Assembly: GCA_033065855.1 (NCBI GenBank)
Contig: JAVXUO010001179.1
Coordinates: 1 to 64,000 of the forward strand
Direction: 5' to 3'
Origin: Escallonia rubra
Lineage: Eukaryota > Streptophyta > Magnoliopsida > Escalloniales > Escalloniaceae
DNA length: 64,000 nucleotides
Made by a program: the position numbers and the translations under genes. The notes below the pieces were generated by a model. The model was not told the origin of the DNA, did no database searches, and saw nothing but the letters and a program-made list of their open reading frames with translations. Shown piece after piece: positions 34,573 to 47,642 of the stretch (the first letter of the stretch is position 1; every line of letters begins with the position of its first letter).

Positions 34573-37400
34573 TGATATGTAGGAAGTTGTGTTTCTCCTT
34601 AGAATATGTTTTGTTTCCTATTTTACCTCCTAATTTTGAGATGTAGTTGTGCATATATTACCTCATCTAGGAGTAGAATATAAATATACAAAATTATTCT
34701 CTTCAACTCGAATTCCACATGGTATCAAAGCAAACCTATCAGAGCAAGGTTTGCTCTAGAAGGTTGTTCCATGAATTTGAAGCCGATGAAGATTACTTTT
34801 TCCTCTAGCTGAACAACCATGGTAGTCATGAATCCCATCATCCCGGCAGTACTGAACAACCCTACGCTGCCCATGATCATTCATCAAGATACATCTTCTT
34901 TTCCAACCGGTATTATATTATATGAAACGAATTACCTCTTGTGGTCTCAATTGATTGAAATTCAGATTGGTGCCTGAAACAAATCTTGCTTACTCACTGG
35001 AGAGGCACCCAAACCTTCACGGAACAATCCGGGTTATGCGACCTTGATCACTGAAAATCACAGGGTGAAGAGTAAGTTCATTGATTTAATAAGTCCTCAC
35101 TTGATGCAGCGATCTATGCGGTTTTCAACGGCATCTGAAATCTGGGAACTTGTATCAAGGACATTCTATGATGGATCTGACGAATCAAGGCTATTCGAAT
35201 TGTATCAGAAGTCTTTAATGACAGTGCATAATGGTAGATCTTTATCCGCCTATTCTAATGAGCTTGTTGCTAGATTGATCAGCATAGCGCGGCACAAGAA
35301 GGGACGGTCGAAGGGGTTGTGAAGGTTCACTTGGCTATGGCAAGACTTAAGGTCCATATCTTCCTAAATGGTCTCGATCATGAGTATGATAAAGTTCGTG
35401 GGGAGATCCCGTGGAAGGATCCAAAGCTAGACTTGGAAAGTGCATATGCTTATGTTAGAATTGAGTATCAACAAAGGCAAGCCATTGGGAGCCTCACGAA
35501 CTATCCCAGAAAAACTCGACTACATTGACCAACCGGGATCCTCGAGGATCAACTACAGAAGTGTCAAAAGGCAAGAAGCAAAGGACTTTCATATATAACA
35601 ACTATGGTGAAACAGGGCACTCCAAGCAACGATGCTATGAGATCATTCAGTATCGGGAATGGTAGGATTTTTTCAAAGAAGCCAAGGAAGAAGATAGGAA
35701 AGGCAATGGTTAATACACCCGTAGAAAGTCAGCTGGATCTGGACAAGGTACCTATTCCCACAGCTAATGTAGCTTATCCAGGTACTGCGATCAACATAAA
35801 TGTTTTTTCTACCGTTACTACTGGATAATTGATACAGGTGCATCCTACCACATGATCAGGGATCCATGTAAGATCCAAACTATCAATCCATCACTGTAGA
35901 TAATTATTTCCACCACAACTGGCAATACTTCTCCAATTTTGGAGAGGATATGTTGTTTTGAATGAAAACATCACCCTTGACCATGTTTTGATTGTTTCAT
36001 CACTTGAATACAACCTTTTGTCAGTTAGCCAAATCACCTCCTCACTGAATTGTACCATAACCTTCTGGCCCTCCTTTTATGTTTTCCAAGATTTCATTGT
36101 ATTAAGAAGGTCAAACTATATTATCTAAAATTGATTGGAGAAAGTAGGCGAAAGGTCGGGTGCATGTTTAAGACAAATAGAGTGGATAAAGTTCAAAAAG
36201 AAATATGGTTATGGCATAAGAGATTAGGGATTTGTCGCTTGGGTACCTTAAGAAGTTAAAACCACATTTCTTTTCTAGTTTGCATATTTCAAAATTTTGG
36301 TGTAATATGTGTGAGCTGGCTACAAGCCATCTTGTGCCTAATTTACTAAGTTTGAACAAATGTTCAGAACCTTTTATGGTTTTTCATTCTGATACTTAGG
36401 GTCCGGAAAAGATGCCCTCTATCTCTAGAGCTCGATATTTTTTGACATTCATCGATGAGTGTACTACAATGACTTGGATTTCATTGCTCAAGAAAAAGAG
36501 TGACGTTTTCGTAGCTTTTCATGACTTTTACGACATGGTGAATACGAGGTATTAGAGGATGACTCAAGTATGGCAATCCGATGATCCCATGGAATTAGTG
36601 GATACCTACCTTGGAAATTTCTTGAGGCAACAAGGGGTTCGATAAAACCTCTTGTACTTATACACCAAAGCAAAAATGGACTGGCAGAAAGGAAGAATTG
36701 ACTGATCGTAGAGGTGGTGTATGCGTCCTTATTAGAATGAATATGCCCCTGATTCTATTGGGGGAAATTCATGAGGTATGCAGTATACCTCATCAATCGA
36801 GTATCTTCCCAGATGATAGGATTCTAGACTCAACAAAAAAATTGCAATCGTTCTTCTCCATGCGACATGCCCCAAATCTCGAGCCACGAGTATTTGGGTG
36901 TATAGTCTATGTGCATGCCCCAAAGGCACTTAGGGGTAAAGTGGATCCTTATGCTAGGTGACACGTCTTTGTTGGATATTCAGACTTCCAGAAGGGTTAT
37001 AGGTGTTATGATCCTCATACTCAAAGATTGCATGTATCTCTAGATATTTCTTTCAGGGAATTGGAGCCATACTATCAAGGATGGACTATGAATTATCCTC
37101 TTTAGGGGGAGAGGCTTTGTGAAGAAGACAAGGACGAGCTGAGGGGGAGTAAGTCTTGGAGTAGTGAATTTGAGAATGTAGAATAAAAACTAAGAATTTG
37201 CTTCGAGAAGAAGCACAAACCGAGCTCCCAAATGAGTCTTCCCAAATGTTGAACAAAGGGAGTCCAGGAGACGGAGGGAATATAGCGCATGAGGACTTGA
37301 GTTTGCCCGTTTAGCAGCTTTAATCTAGGAGTATTTTGAGGACCTCTAAGAGCCAAACCTTTCCAGTACAGGTACGATGTTGACTAACCAGGTAGGGTAT
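34573..37400 (+). mobile_element. Copia element fragment (short LTR, gag, protease, integrase)
   Basis: A short LTR-like segment (about 34573-34719, ending aattccaca) is followed at once by TGGTATCAAAGC, a Met-tRNA-type primer site. Gag resembling the UBN2 family follows (about 34915-35500, with FIDLISPHLMQRSM and LFELYQKSL), then the protease motif IIDTGASYHM (near 35830), a pre-integrase segment with WLWHKRLG (near 36210), integrase core (about 36370-36700) and integrase C-terminal residues with FVGYSDFQKGYRCYDP (near 36965-37010). Similarity ends near 37400, where Gypsy sequence on the other strand begins. No 3' LTR is seen. It is an old fossil with many breaks. Confidence 0.8.
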
Positions 37401-37424
37401 TCAATAAATCTAATGAATGTGATG

Positions 37425-39290
37425 TGGAGGAGCTTGATAACCTCTTCCTTGACCTTAAGAGACAGTCCAGGGCTCAACTTACAGAGCTTCTGTTTGACGA
37501 GTCGATATTGGGTAAGGTAGGTAAGTGGTGTTCCACAATCAATGGGTCGATACTGGACATGTCACTATGTAACCAAGCAAATAAATCTATGAATTCTCTC
37601 AATAGTGTAGTGATTTCTTCTTTATCTCTCTCATCTAGCCTAGCCCTTATTTTTATTTCTTTCATATTTTCGGGCGTACCTATGTAGAATTAATTGTTTC
37701 CTTTGCCACGGTCTTGACTCTACTAGACTCCCGATTTTCTATTTCCTTCATCATTTCTTTCAAGTATTTTTTCTCTTCAGGGTCCATTACTTATGACTTA
37801 TCGTTAACCATGTTGATTAATTTATCACAACTTAAATCAGAAAGCACAAAGTAATCAAAATCTACCATCACATAATCATTGAAAAAGTCAGGAGCATATA
37901 GTAGGTAAGCAAATTCAGATATTTAAAGAGACATAAGCATACATGTCTTCTAGTTTGGGAACAATCTCGGCAGTTGAACATCCTTTTATAATTTCTCCCA
38001 CAGTCAGTGGTCCATATTCAATCATCCAATTCTGCATGTCTTCCTATGCTGGAGTTGTTAAGCTTGTCGAGTCAATACTCTTGTCACCCATTTCATAGAT
38101 AAGCACCAGGATGTGCGTATTTCTGAAGCATGATGTCATTCCATGTGCATCCATAAAGTCCATCTAATTGGAGGTGTCTTCTTTGCTTGGCTTAGTCTGG
38201 CTGGACAATTCTTCATCCTAAACTGATTCACAGTCATAGAAAGTTTCCCATCCATTGATCAGCTTCCTCGTTTCTGCGTTGTGGACATGTTCTGGAAATT
38301 CGTAGTAAGTCCTTCTTCTCCTTAACAAAGTACCTATTCATGATAGGGACCTTAGTCATGGCGTTGAAGTTCATGAGTTGTTTATTCTCTCGGTCTTTTG
38401 TGGTTTGAGCCATTTTTCTGATAGCTTCCTTCTTCTCTTCCTTGGTTGGCCTTGTACCCAATCCAAACTGATCTTGTTCTCAAGAATTCAGAAACTTTGA
38501 AGTCTTGGAGATTTTGGCCCCAACCTTTTCCAGCGAAATAGTAGAGTCTTTTTAGCATGGAAAGCATTGTCATGTTACTGTAGAGCATAAAATTGAGGAA
38601 ATTTAATAGAGACAAACCTCATTGAACTCCAAACACTGAACTGGGTTGTCGATCTTGAATCACCTAAGCACCACATCTAATGAATCACGTGGAACCACAA
38701 CACTATACATGTCCACTTCTCCAATCTAAGGTAGCTGCGAGTCACCAATCATCGTAAAAACGACTTTATCCAGAACATACTTAAAATTTTTGGTGCAATT
38801 TAGAAGGAATTGTACCTATAGAATGTATGCATGGTCTCCCCAGAAGAAGATTAAATGCAGCGGGTATGTCTAACACTTGATACTCAACTTATAAATTTTC
38901 AGTTCCTACAGTCATAGGGAGTTTGACTACACCAATAACCTCTTTTCGGGTGTTATCATAAGCTCGAACGACTTGGTTAAAATGGGTAAATTTTGAAAGA
39001 CCAATGCCAAGAGCTTGGACGGTACGTAGGGGGTAGACATTTAGGACAGAGCCATTGTCTATGAGGATTAGGGGAGCCCTCTTATCAAATGCTCGCGCTG
39101 TAATATAGAGTGGGCCGTTGTGGCTTGGTCCTAACTTAGGCAAAGCAAATTTGGAGAAGGTGAGAACAAACCCGTCCCTAGAACTTGGGATAAGTCTTCT
39201 AGCTAGGCCTGGATGGGTATCTAGGCTTTGCTGAGTAACTCGATCAAGGCTTGTCCGTGGGAATAAGAAGCGGATAACAACCCCCGAATG
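37425..39290 (-). mobile_element. Gypsy pol fragment, probably Tat lineage
   Basis: Minus-strand translations show a retropepsin-type protease (about 39140-38880, APLILIDNGSVLNVYPL), a following segment with VLDIPAAFNLLLGRPCIH (about 38880-38810), and further downstream the region just before the reverse transcriptase, LLREFIDLFAWLHSDM then HHLP (about 37640-37500). This order is that of Ty3/Gypsy pol, and the wording of the pre-RT block is closest to Tat-type elements. No LTR is visible at either end. It is broken in several places. Confidence 0.75.
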
Positions 39291-39332
39291 GAGATGTTTG
39301 CATGTGTCTTCTTCAGCTGTCTCAATACTTCG

Positions 39333-39383
39333 TCGTCTGGGGGTCTTGAGATATATATATATATATCTAGACCCTCAGACGAT
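39333..39383. repeat. Inverted repeat with AT-rich centre
   Basis: tcgtctgggggtcttga is followed by about 17 bases of AT and then tctagaccctcagacga, so the two 17-base arms pair with two mismatches. It lies just beyond the Gypsy fragment. Confidence 0.85.
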
Positions 39384-39487
39384 TAAAGGGGGAGATTAAA
39401 TTTGTTAAATTATGAAAACATATAATTAGACTTATCTAAGATATAGGAAAAAGTTTTAAGATTTGAAGGAGAGATGTGAATTCAAAA

Positions 39488-39530
<43 letters not shown>

Positions 39531-39543
39531 GGGGGGGGGGGGG
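39488..39543. repeat. (GT)n(GA)n tract ending in 24 G
   Basis: GT repeats pass into GA repeats and then into a 24-base G run (39520-39543). Confidence 0.95.
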
Positions 39544-42500
39544 TTTAAGTAGTATATGTTGACATGGATGAGAGTGAAAAGTAAATTCATTTGATTGGTT
39601 GAATGAAAAATGACATAATAATGGGCGTGTCAAGTGAGAAGGAGAATTTCACATTCTATTAGCTTCAAGTTTACTATATGTATAATACGGTTAGATGATG
39701 AGATCACTTGATGTACAACATTTGTACAGATAATTTTGTCACTAAAATATATTTGAACATAATGATATACACCATTTAAGTGCCAAAAGAAAGGAAAAGA
39801 TCAAGGCAGATTTCTTCCGAAGGGAAACCTTATGGGCGTTCAAATTAAGAACAAAATATTTCTCTTCCCCGCTGTGGTAAAGTATTTTTCATCTCCCCAT
39901 TTGAGGCAGCATGGAAGGATGCTGGACAACATCGTAACCTCTCCATCGTAATAATAAGAAAGAGAAACAAGAGTATCAAAATCAAACACTTTCCGAGGGA
40001 GAGGGCCCCTCGTGCAATCTGACCTTTTTCCCAAACCCAACTAAGAAAGAGAAACAAGAGTATCCAAAACAGCTCCAAAACATGGAGCAATACCAAACAT
40101 AAGTTTTACCTACGGATCCGACACCCTCATGATTTCGCATTCAATCTTCAAAGTTGCAATTAAGTATTTTACTCTTGGAAGATGTTGCAACTTGAAGCAA
40201 TAAGAGAGACAGTATAGATGCTGAATTCCATTCAACAATCATGCTCCCTCTATCAATTCCCAAAGTCTTCTAAATCTCATAATGAGGGAGTGTTGCATCA
40301 GATTTTGGTGGGTCTCAGTGTGTCTCGTGATTTGAACAACTTCTTGTCTGTGGCCTCGTCACGTCATTAATGGCAACAATTTTTCTGTTCTGGGTGAATA
40401 TTGCTACATGCCTAGAAGCTTATTTTGCTCCCAACCAAACTCTCAACATGCATTATTTTTGCTTATGCCCAACTCCATTATTAGTCACTGTTAGTTACTT
40501 GGTGTGAACTCCCACCTAAAGCTTGTTTTTTTTTTATTTGAAATCGTTCCTCTGTGACTGTGGGTGAGCCGTCAGACTTAACATTCATACACCTACTTTG
40601 CCACAAGCCTCAAATCCCCTATTCCTACCAATCAAGCCTCTCTTATCCTCTGGCCCGACCCGAATGAAAACTTAATGCTCCTCAAGTGACGGAATCAAAA
40701 ATCATTCTGGGCACCAAAAACAGAAGCAAGCATTACTGGTCAAAAAATTATGACCGGCCACCTGAGGAGGGAGAGGTGACAACAGGTGAAGTGCGGTGCA
40801 GCGGTGTGGTTCTATCACTGTGTGCATTGTGTTGAATGTTGACTTTTTTGTTTGGAGTTTGAAATTTTTTGTAGTATTTATTCGTGTAAGTTTAACATTT
40901 AAAATGAGCTGAAAGACATTTTTTAAAAGATATTCCTAGAATATTTAGGTAAGTTAACATGCAAAATGACCGAAAAGACGTCTCTCTCAAACAAACAGTT
41001 TTTAAAATATTTGGATGAATATTTTTATTTTTGTGAATTAAATATTTCATACATACGGAAAAAATGTTAGAAGAGCAGGTGCCACCGTCAGGCTCTGCCT
41101 CTGGCCGCTCATTATGAACTGATGGGGCTTCTTGTTAAAATTATAGCTGATGCCAGACGAACAAGTGAGCCCACAAGCTTGCCAAAACAAACTTCTTCTC
41201 AGATTTTGCTAGCATCAATTATTCACCTCCTGTGTACCAAAACTCAAGAAACTACAGCAACAGTCCTGTAATGGATTTAGTGGCATTTAAATTAGGCCGC
41301 TACAAACGCCCTTTTTCTCCTATGGATCAAAATATTTAATGACTTTCGCACACATTTTTCATGGTAAAAACTCGTTAATGATACTTTCTCTACAGCACCT
41401 TTACTATATTTCACACATGGGAAACTATGAGCCACTATATGCTCTGGCCAATTTTAATGCTATCACAAGTCCAGAAGTCCTCATAAACCCCTTATGTGGT
41501 ATATACGAAACTCAGTTGTACCGTTAAGTCTTCTAGATAACATAGATATGGTCGAATACCGTACAAGAGTGCGTATCAATTTTTTTTATTTATGAAATGG
41601 TATATATCGGTACCGGTTCCGTCTTGGTATCATCTCAGATTTTTCTCAATTACATGCATATAGAATACTCATCATTAACGAACTAAAAATATTTACATGT
41701 ATTTCATCCCTCACAGATCCTCTAGAGCTTGGAGTATCTCATTTTTCTACTAAGCTGCTTCTTGCAAACTAAGATGTTTGTTCCCATACAATGACATTTA
41801 AGAATAAATAACTTATTCAATTAAATTACCTCCTCTAAATCTTTTTCAACTATTTCGTTAGCGAATTCTTATAGAAGAATAAGCTATTTGTTCAAGAATA
41901 ATGTTTTCGAGTTCAATACTAAGTTGTTTATGTGTGTGTAAATTTGTACATCATGTAGAAGAAATAATATAATGATAGCTTCCAGCTATGAAGTAAATCA
42001 AAGTTGAGAAAAAAACTAAAAACAAACTGAAAATTGCGATGAAGATTGAATATTCACTAGGAAATAATTTGTAAATTATAATGAATATTGAGAGGAAGAG
42101 GCTACATAGGCTTTAATTAATGTAACAAATACTAGAGTTTTTTTTTTTACTATTTGGTCTTTATATGGTCAATTTACTAAATTTTCCAACAAAGCGTATA
42201 AAGCTTTTACATTATTAAAGGAAATGGAACAAAACATAATATCTCGACCAGTACGTAGTTCTCGGTCAGTATCACCTGTACCGGTAGGTATTACTGGTTC
42301 AGAGCAGTATTTTTACTGATAAGAAATGTAAAAGGATACCCTACCTGTAAAAAGCGATATTGTTACGTACCGGCGGGTACGATATCGATAACTATGCTAG
42401 ATACTATGTTTATTGGGCTAGCCATAGAGAGTTGGAGCTTTTCAAGCCAAGAAATGATTTGGAAGTCTAAGAACAATTGTGAGATTGAACTGCACCATAA

Positions 42501-42611
42501 GTGTTAATATTACAAGTCGGGAAATTCAAGATATACCCTACCCCCTTACTCCCCCCTCCTGGGAACCACCCCCACCTTCCTCCTCTTCAACTCCTTGGCT
42601 ATCTCGAAAAC
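39544..42611. other. About 3 kb with no recognised gene or element
   Basis: AT-rich DNA. I see no coding similarity. The segments near 41560-41640 and 42250-42400 both contain ggtaccggt/gtaccgg motifs and might be ends of an unrecognised element, but no clear inverted repeat or target duplication was found. Confidence 0.45.
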
Positions 42612-42769
42612 TGGAAGGCTCGCCATCTTTACCCTAAAATAATAATTTACCGTTCAAGGATTGGAGAAATATGGTAAGGTGCTGCCGAATTTTCCTCAGA
42701 CTTAGGACTAAGCATGAGTTGGTAATTGTTTTATAAACATGTGCTTTTCTAAATGGGATATGACCACTA

Positions 42770-44913
42770 CCTATTAGAGCACGATGAGAAGCCCTCGTGT
42801 GGTTCAGATGTCACCGAAAGATTTTGCCACCAGATCATCAGTTCCGTAGGCAAAAAGATAAATTCGACGGGACAATCGAGCGTGAGGTTGTCATACTGGA
42901 CTATCCATCTGGTGAAGAAGTGCTCTCACACCTAGAGGCACTTGATACTTACATACCATACATCAAATCAAGGGTGTGCCAGATCAGAAGACTCCAGGAT
43001 ACAGGAAAGAGCACAACTGGAGGAAACAATGTATTTTATGGGAGTTAGCCTACTAGAAGACACTCATTATCTAAAACAACATGGATGTGATGCCCATTGA
43101 GAAGAATGTTTTCGATAATGTCTTCAACACAGTGATGAACGTCAAGAGAAAATCGAAAGATCACCTTAAAGCGAGAAAGGATCTACAACAGTTGGGTGTA
43201 TGCTGAGAACTGCATCCTCGGACAGTTAGCGACAGGACGATACTTACGAAAGAACCTTATTGTCTAGACAAGAAATAGAAGGAGAAGTTCTGTCAGTGGG
43301 TTAAAAATTTGAAGCTTCCAGATGGGTGTGCGTCCAACATATCTCGTTGCTGCAATGTATCAGAATGCAAGTTCCAAGGAATAAAGAGTCACGACTGTCG
43401 CGTATTTATGGAAAGATTCGTTCATATTACCTTTCAGGGACTGTTACCAAGGGTTGTATACAAGAGTTTGACTGAATTATCTCATTTCTTTCAAGATATC
43501 TATTCTTCTACAAACCGGGTAAGTAACATGGAGACGCTTGAAAAGAACATTGTGTTGAAAATTTGCAAGGTTGAGAACATATTCCCACCGTCATTCTTTG
43601 ATTCAGTGGAGCATTTGCCCGTTCACTTGGCGTATGAAGCTAAGATGGGTGGGCATGTACAATATCGGTGGATGTATCCATTCAAGATGTATTACTTTAA
43701 CACTATGTTGTTCATTTACACGTAATGCAAATCCTATTGCCATTGATATTCCACCTAACTCTATTCGTTAAATTTCTAGGTTCATGTTCCATTTGAAAAA
43801 GAAAGTTTGTGATAAAGGTCGTGTTGAGGGCTCAATTGCTGAGGCTTACGAATTGGAAGAGCTTGTAAACTTTTGTAGCCAATATTTTGGGCCTAATGTT
43901 GATACAAGGTTAAATAAACTAGGCCGAAATGAGCCCGGAGCCAGCACAAATTTAGAAGGACAATTGTCAATATTCAAGTAGTCAGGTAATCCATGCGACC
44001 GAGCCTATACTCGATGGCTAACGGATGTAGAGTATACTGTTACAACAATATATGCCGTTCGAAATTCTGATGAAGTTTCAACATTCATTGAGTAAGTTTC
44101 TATCTTCAAATAATTATTGTACATAATTGAAAATGTGTAATCTGTGGGTTAAATATCTCGGTTTGCAGTGAGTTCGATGCGGAATCTTTAATCACTGATC
44201 CCGTTGGACTTGAATCTCATCGAAAATTGCAATTTGAAAACTGGTTTAGAAGACGTGTAAGTCTTTAACCAAAATATACCATGTGTTATATACAGCTAAG
44301 TGGTTTATTAACTTTCCCCGTCTTCTATAATAGGTTCAGTTGGTTGATAAAACAATAGCCTCTTTGTTCAAATTACTAGCTCAAGGCCCTAGTAAACAAG
44401 CATCCTGTCATGGAGGCTATATCAATCAATGGGTTTATGTTTAATGTAAAAGATTATGACCGGATAAAACAAACCCAAAATAATGGAGTCTTGGTCAACG
44501 ACGATAGTGATGATGAGATTTGCATGGACTTTTATGGAGAGCTGGATAAGATTGTTGAGCTAAAATATCTGGGTTTCCAAAACCGCCTGGTAATGTTCAA
44601 GTTTACATGGTTCGATGTCACATGCAGTAGAGGAATCCATGTTAGCTCACAAGGGATTGTAGATGTCAATGTGAAGTCCGGACTTGCATCAGACGAGCCG
44701 TTTGTGTTTGCTAGTGAAGTTGCACAAGTTTTTTACACGGAGGACATCACGAATCCTAAATCTCATTGGTATACAGTTACCAAGTCCAAGAAATTTCCCG
44801 TGGCATATGACAGTGAGGTAGATACATTTCAAGCCGACCAAGCACATGTCTTGGTACCTGTTAAGGTGAACAACGAGGAGACAATCTTCCTCTTCAACCA
44901 ACACTTGATGTAG
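42770..44913 (+). pseudogene. tnp2 transposase of CACTA B, C-terminal half
   Basis: Blocks in order are the end of the Transposase_21 region (about 42780-42990, with QKDKFDGTIEREVV and DYPSGEEVLSHLEALD), the block MDVMPIEKNVFDNVF (about 43080), DUF4218 (about 43300-43690, LPDGCASNISRCCNV to HLPVHLAYEAKMGG), the following segment (43784-43981), and DUF4216 with its C-terminal part (44410-44913; FKFTWFD, SDEPFVFASEVAQVFY). Introns with GT/AG-like borders separate the later blocks. The last exon is open for 167 residues from the ATG at 44410, but stops occur earlier (for example at about 43204), and the N-terminal half is absent. It would be inactive as a transposase. Confidence 0.8.
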
Positions 44914-45230
44914 GAGAAGAAGTCGTAGATGATGACATGGAAGACGTAGAAAGTGTTGAAGATGATGAGGCTGAGTCTACTGACAAAAAGGAAGAATTAC
45001 TAGATGAAAAGGACGTGAGTCCCATGAAGAAGAGGATGACGAGTTCGACGATGATGATTCCTAAAATGAAGATAATTGACTTGTACTGTTGTAACATGCA
45101 TTCTTTTTAATAGTCGATTCATATAATGTTTTTATACTCGGTTCATTTATATAGTATCGTAACATGTTATAGACTTTACATTTTTTTTAATGTGTTAGTT
45201 TCTTTGGACTTGTTGTGCACGAAGTCAGAC

Positions 45231-46190
45231 ATGGATAGATTACGGGTGATTCTTGGTCGCTGTAGACGTCGAGCTGCGTCCATCCCATTGTCCCGCCTAG
45301 TCATTGCCCGGGGATGATGAGGCACATAGTGCTCACATCCAACAGGCGGGGGCCCAGCCCCAGCCCAAGTCGCTGCCCCAACCCCAGACCAATTCCTCCC
45401 ACACGCGCGCTGATTCTCCTTCTTCTGTGGGTTCTACCTCAGATATATTTGATAACGGCGTTTGGTCATAATGCTAGACTTATATTTAAATTATATTTGA
45501 CATGTATTAATATTGGTGTTTTGTAGGATCTTGATGAGGCCGTGGACTGACAGGCGGGGTGCGCATCGACCCTCAGCGTAAACAGAGAGTTACTCTTATC
45601 AAGTAGGGCCAGTAAGTAAAAAAATTACATAATGCACTACTTACAATCTTAAATTCTGATATTGATTTAATGTATTCGATGTTTGTTTCTTTATCAGGAT
45701 CCTGAAGACTCTGGTGAAGTCGAAGATCGACGTCCTTATGAAGGGCCGATTCTTTGACCTGCAACTATACTGGAAGGACTGGGATGCTGCGACGAGAGGC
45801 TCCTTATGGGAGGAGTGACTGGTATGGTTTTCCTTTTTTTCAGTCATTATTTTTTTAATTTGAATATAATTTTTAAATTAATTGTATTGATTGTGTAATA
45901 AGATGTCTTGCAGGAGGGGCTCGAGTTTGAGTCGCTTGAACAACAAGTGTTCGGGCGGCAGGCTTTTTTTGCCTGCACCGGCAAAAATTACTGGCGATAG
46001 CTGCACAACGCACGGGAGCGGGCGAGGAATATGCTACCTGAGGGTGCCCCGATGGAGGAGTGGAAGGGATTTCTCTCTCATTGGATATCTCCATCTGTAT
46101 GGGGATATATGGTTGATAAGTGGAGGACTGATCCATCATGAGAGGCCAAGAGTAGGAGAGTGCAACAATACCAAGAACAGAACCAATAAA
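45231..46190 (+). pseudogene. tnpA-like (Ptta/En/Spm) gene of CACTA B
   Basis: The first block starts at the ATG at 45231 (MDRLRVILGRCRRRAAS). A block near 45690-45820 (ILKTLVKSKIDVL...RFFDLQLYWKDWDAATRG) and a longer one at about 45910-46180 (FESLEQQVF, RARNMLPEGAP, EEWKGFLSHW, WGYMVDKWRTDPS) fit the plant Ptta/En/Spm family. The blocks are separated by short AT-rich introns. Stops within the last block show decay. Confidence 0.65.
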
Positions 46191-46326
46191 ATGCCTACAC
46201 ATGCTCTACCCATCAACACAAAATATCGGATAATCAGCACACAATCGTACATAATATGCAATCAGTGTCGTACATACCACTTAAAGTAGTGGTTTTCGAC
46301 TGTAATGAAGAAAACATGTGCGTCTA

Positions 46327-46695
46327 TCTCCTTCCGTCCCACATAATTTGATTAATTTTTTTTTACACATATATTAAGGATTTAAGTGAGATATATTATG
46401 TATTTCTTATTCTACCATTACCTTTAGCGGGAAGGGGGGGGGGGGGGCAGTGAGCATGTGAAAGAGAATGAATATTAGTGGGATGTTAAATGTGGAGAAA
46501 TGAATGAATAAAAAAGTGTAAAAAGTGGGCCGCGAGCGAGAAAATGAGGTGATAGAGATTTAAATGTGAAGAGAGAAATAGAATAAAAATGTGTAAATAT
46601 GTAAAAGTATCTACATAATCTTTCTTAATTTGAAAATGAGCAATTTTTGTGCGACGGTCTAAAAAGAAAAGTTGATCAAACTATGTGGGACGGAG
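46327..46695. mobile_element. Stowaway-like (Tc1/mariner) MITE, copy 1
   Basis: The left end ctccttccgtcccacataat and the right end, read backwards as ctccgtcccacatagtttga, form inverted repeats of the CTCCCTCCGTCC type seen in Stowaway MITEs. TA precedes the left end (46325-46326); the right TA is missing because another repeat (46696 onwards) abuts directly. A G run of 14 lies at 46434-46447. Confidence 0.75.
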
Positions 46696-47437
46696 TGTCA
46701 CGACCAGAACCCACGGGTAGGCCCGCGAGTTAGGCACGTGACCGGCCACAAACCCAATAGACTCCAACTGAGAGCTCTGCCAGGCCTTACTCTCTAAACA
46801 CTAATATAAGCTGCAGCGGAAATTAAAACTTCTACAAACTTTAATTACATTATCATATTTTTATATGAATACAACACTTATGCTAAAACTCTTCATTACT
46901 CCAATTGTCATCAGCAAAAACTAAACCAACAATCTAAATATTATCGACTCATTCAATACAGTCTTTGTAGCTCCGCGCCAAATTGTCCTTCTTATGCTCC
47001 TCACCATCACCTTACTTTCAAACCTGAAATGATAAGTAAGGAATGAGCTTCCACGTGCTCAGTAAGTAACCAATGATTCAACTAGGTAGACCATAGCATG
47101 CAGAAAATAACTCACTTTATATTATAGCCACGTTAAGAAGTTTAAAATCATAAAGTTGGTAATTATCTGGCAAAACGAAATAGAGTACATGAAACTAAAA
47201 ACTGAAGTGTAAAATCATTAGCACAAAACTCACGACAACCAGTTCAATCCCAATATTAGCTCAAACGATATGCTACGGTCAACGTACAGGCCCCGCTGAC
47301 TAGGGCCCAAAATCCTTCCTACATCCGGGATAAACAATTATGCGGACGCAAGAGCGAACCACAAGCAACAGTACTATGCATCAACGTACAAGTCCCGTTG
47401 ACCAGGGCCCAAAATCCAACTTTCCGTCGTTGGATAT
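46696..47437 (-). repeat. Gypsy-type LTR fragment, inverted relative to 56902-58499
   Basis: It begins tgtcacgaccagaaccc and matches, in reverse, the 3' part of the LTR ending at 58499. Shared blocks include cacgtgaccggcc, ctctgccaggccttact and the agcgaaccacaagcaacagt segment. It stops at the G run at 47438. About 740 bases of the LTR are present. Confidence 0.75.
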
Positions 47438-47642
47438 GGGGGGGGGGGGGAGAAGTGAGTATGAGACAGAAAATGAATATTAGTGGGATGTTAAATACGG
47501 AGAAAGGAATTAATAAAAAAGTGTAAAAAGTGGGTCGCGAGAGAGAAAATGAGTTGATAGAGATTTAAATGTGAAGAGAGAAATAGAATAAAAATGTGTA
47601 AATATGTAAAAGTACATACATAATCTTTCTTAATTTGAAAAT
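47438..47642. mobile_element. Stowaway-like MITE, copy 2 (partial)
   Basis: From a 13-base G run onwards this repeats 46434-46640 closely (gaatattagtgggatgttaa, gtgtaaaaagtgggtcgcga, taatctttcttaatttgaaa). It begins at the G run and ends where the LTR at 47643 starts, so both MITE ends are missing. Confidence 0.85.

Larger units (their letters stand above)
42612..46291 (+). mobile_element. CACTA transposon copy B, 5'-truncated
   Basis: This segment holds the second half of a tnp2 gene and a tnpA-like gene on the + strand. It is about 95% identical to copy C (49634-56169); a hand comparison of about 180 bases around 43320 gave about ten differences. The left part of the element, including the N-terminal half of tnp2 and the left inverted repeat, is missing. 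The right edge may be the CACTA end near 46291, which read on the minus strand begins cactactttaagt, but no partner end is available to confirm it. Confidence 0.8.
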
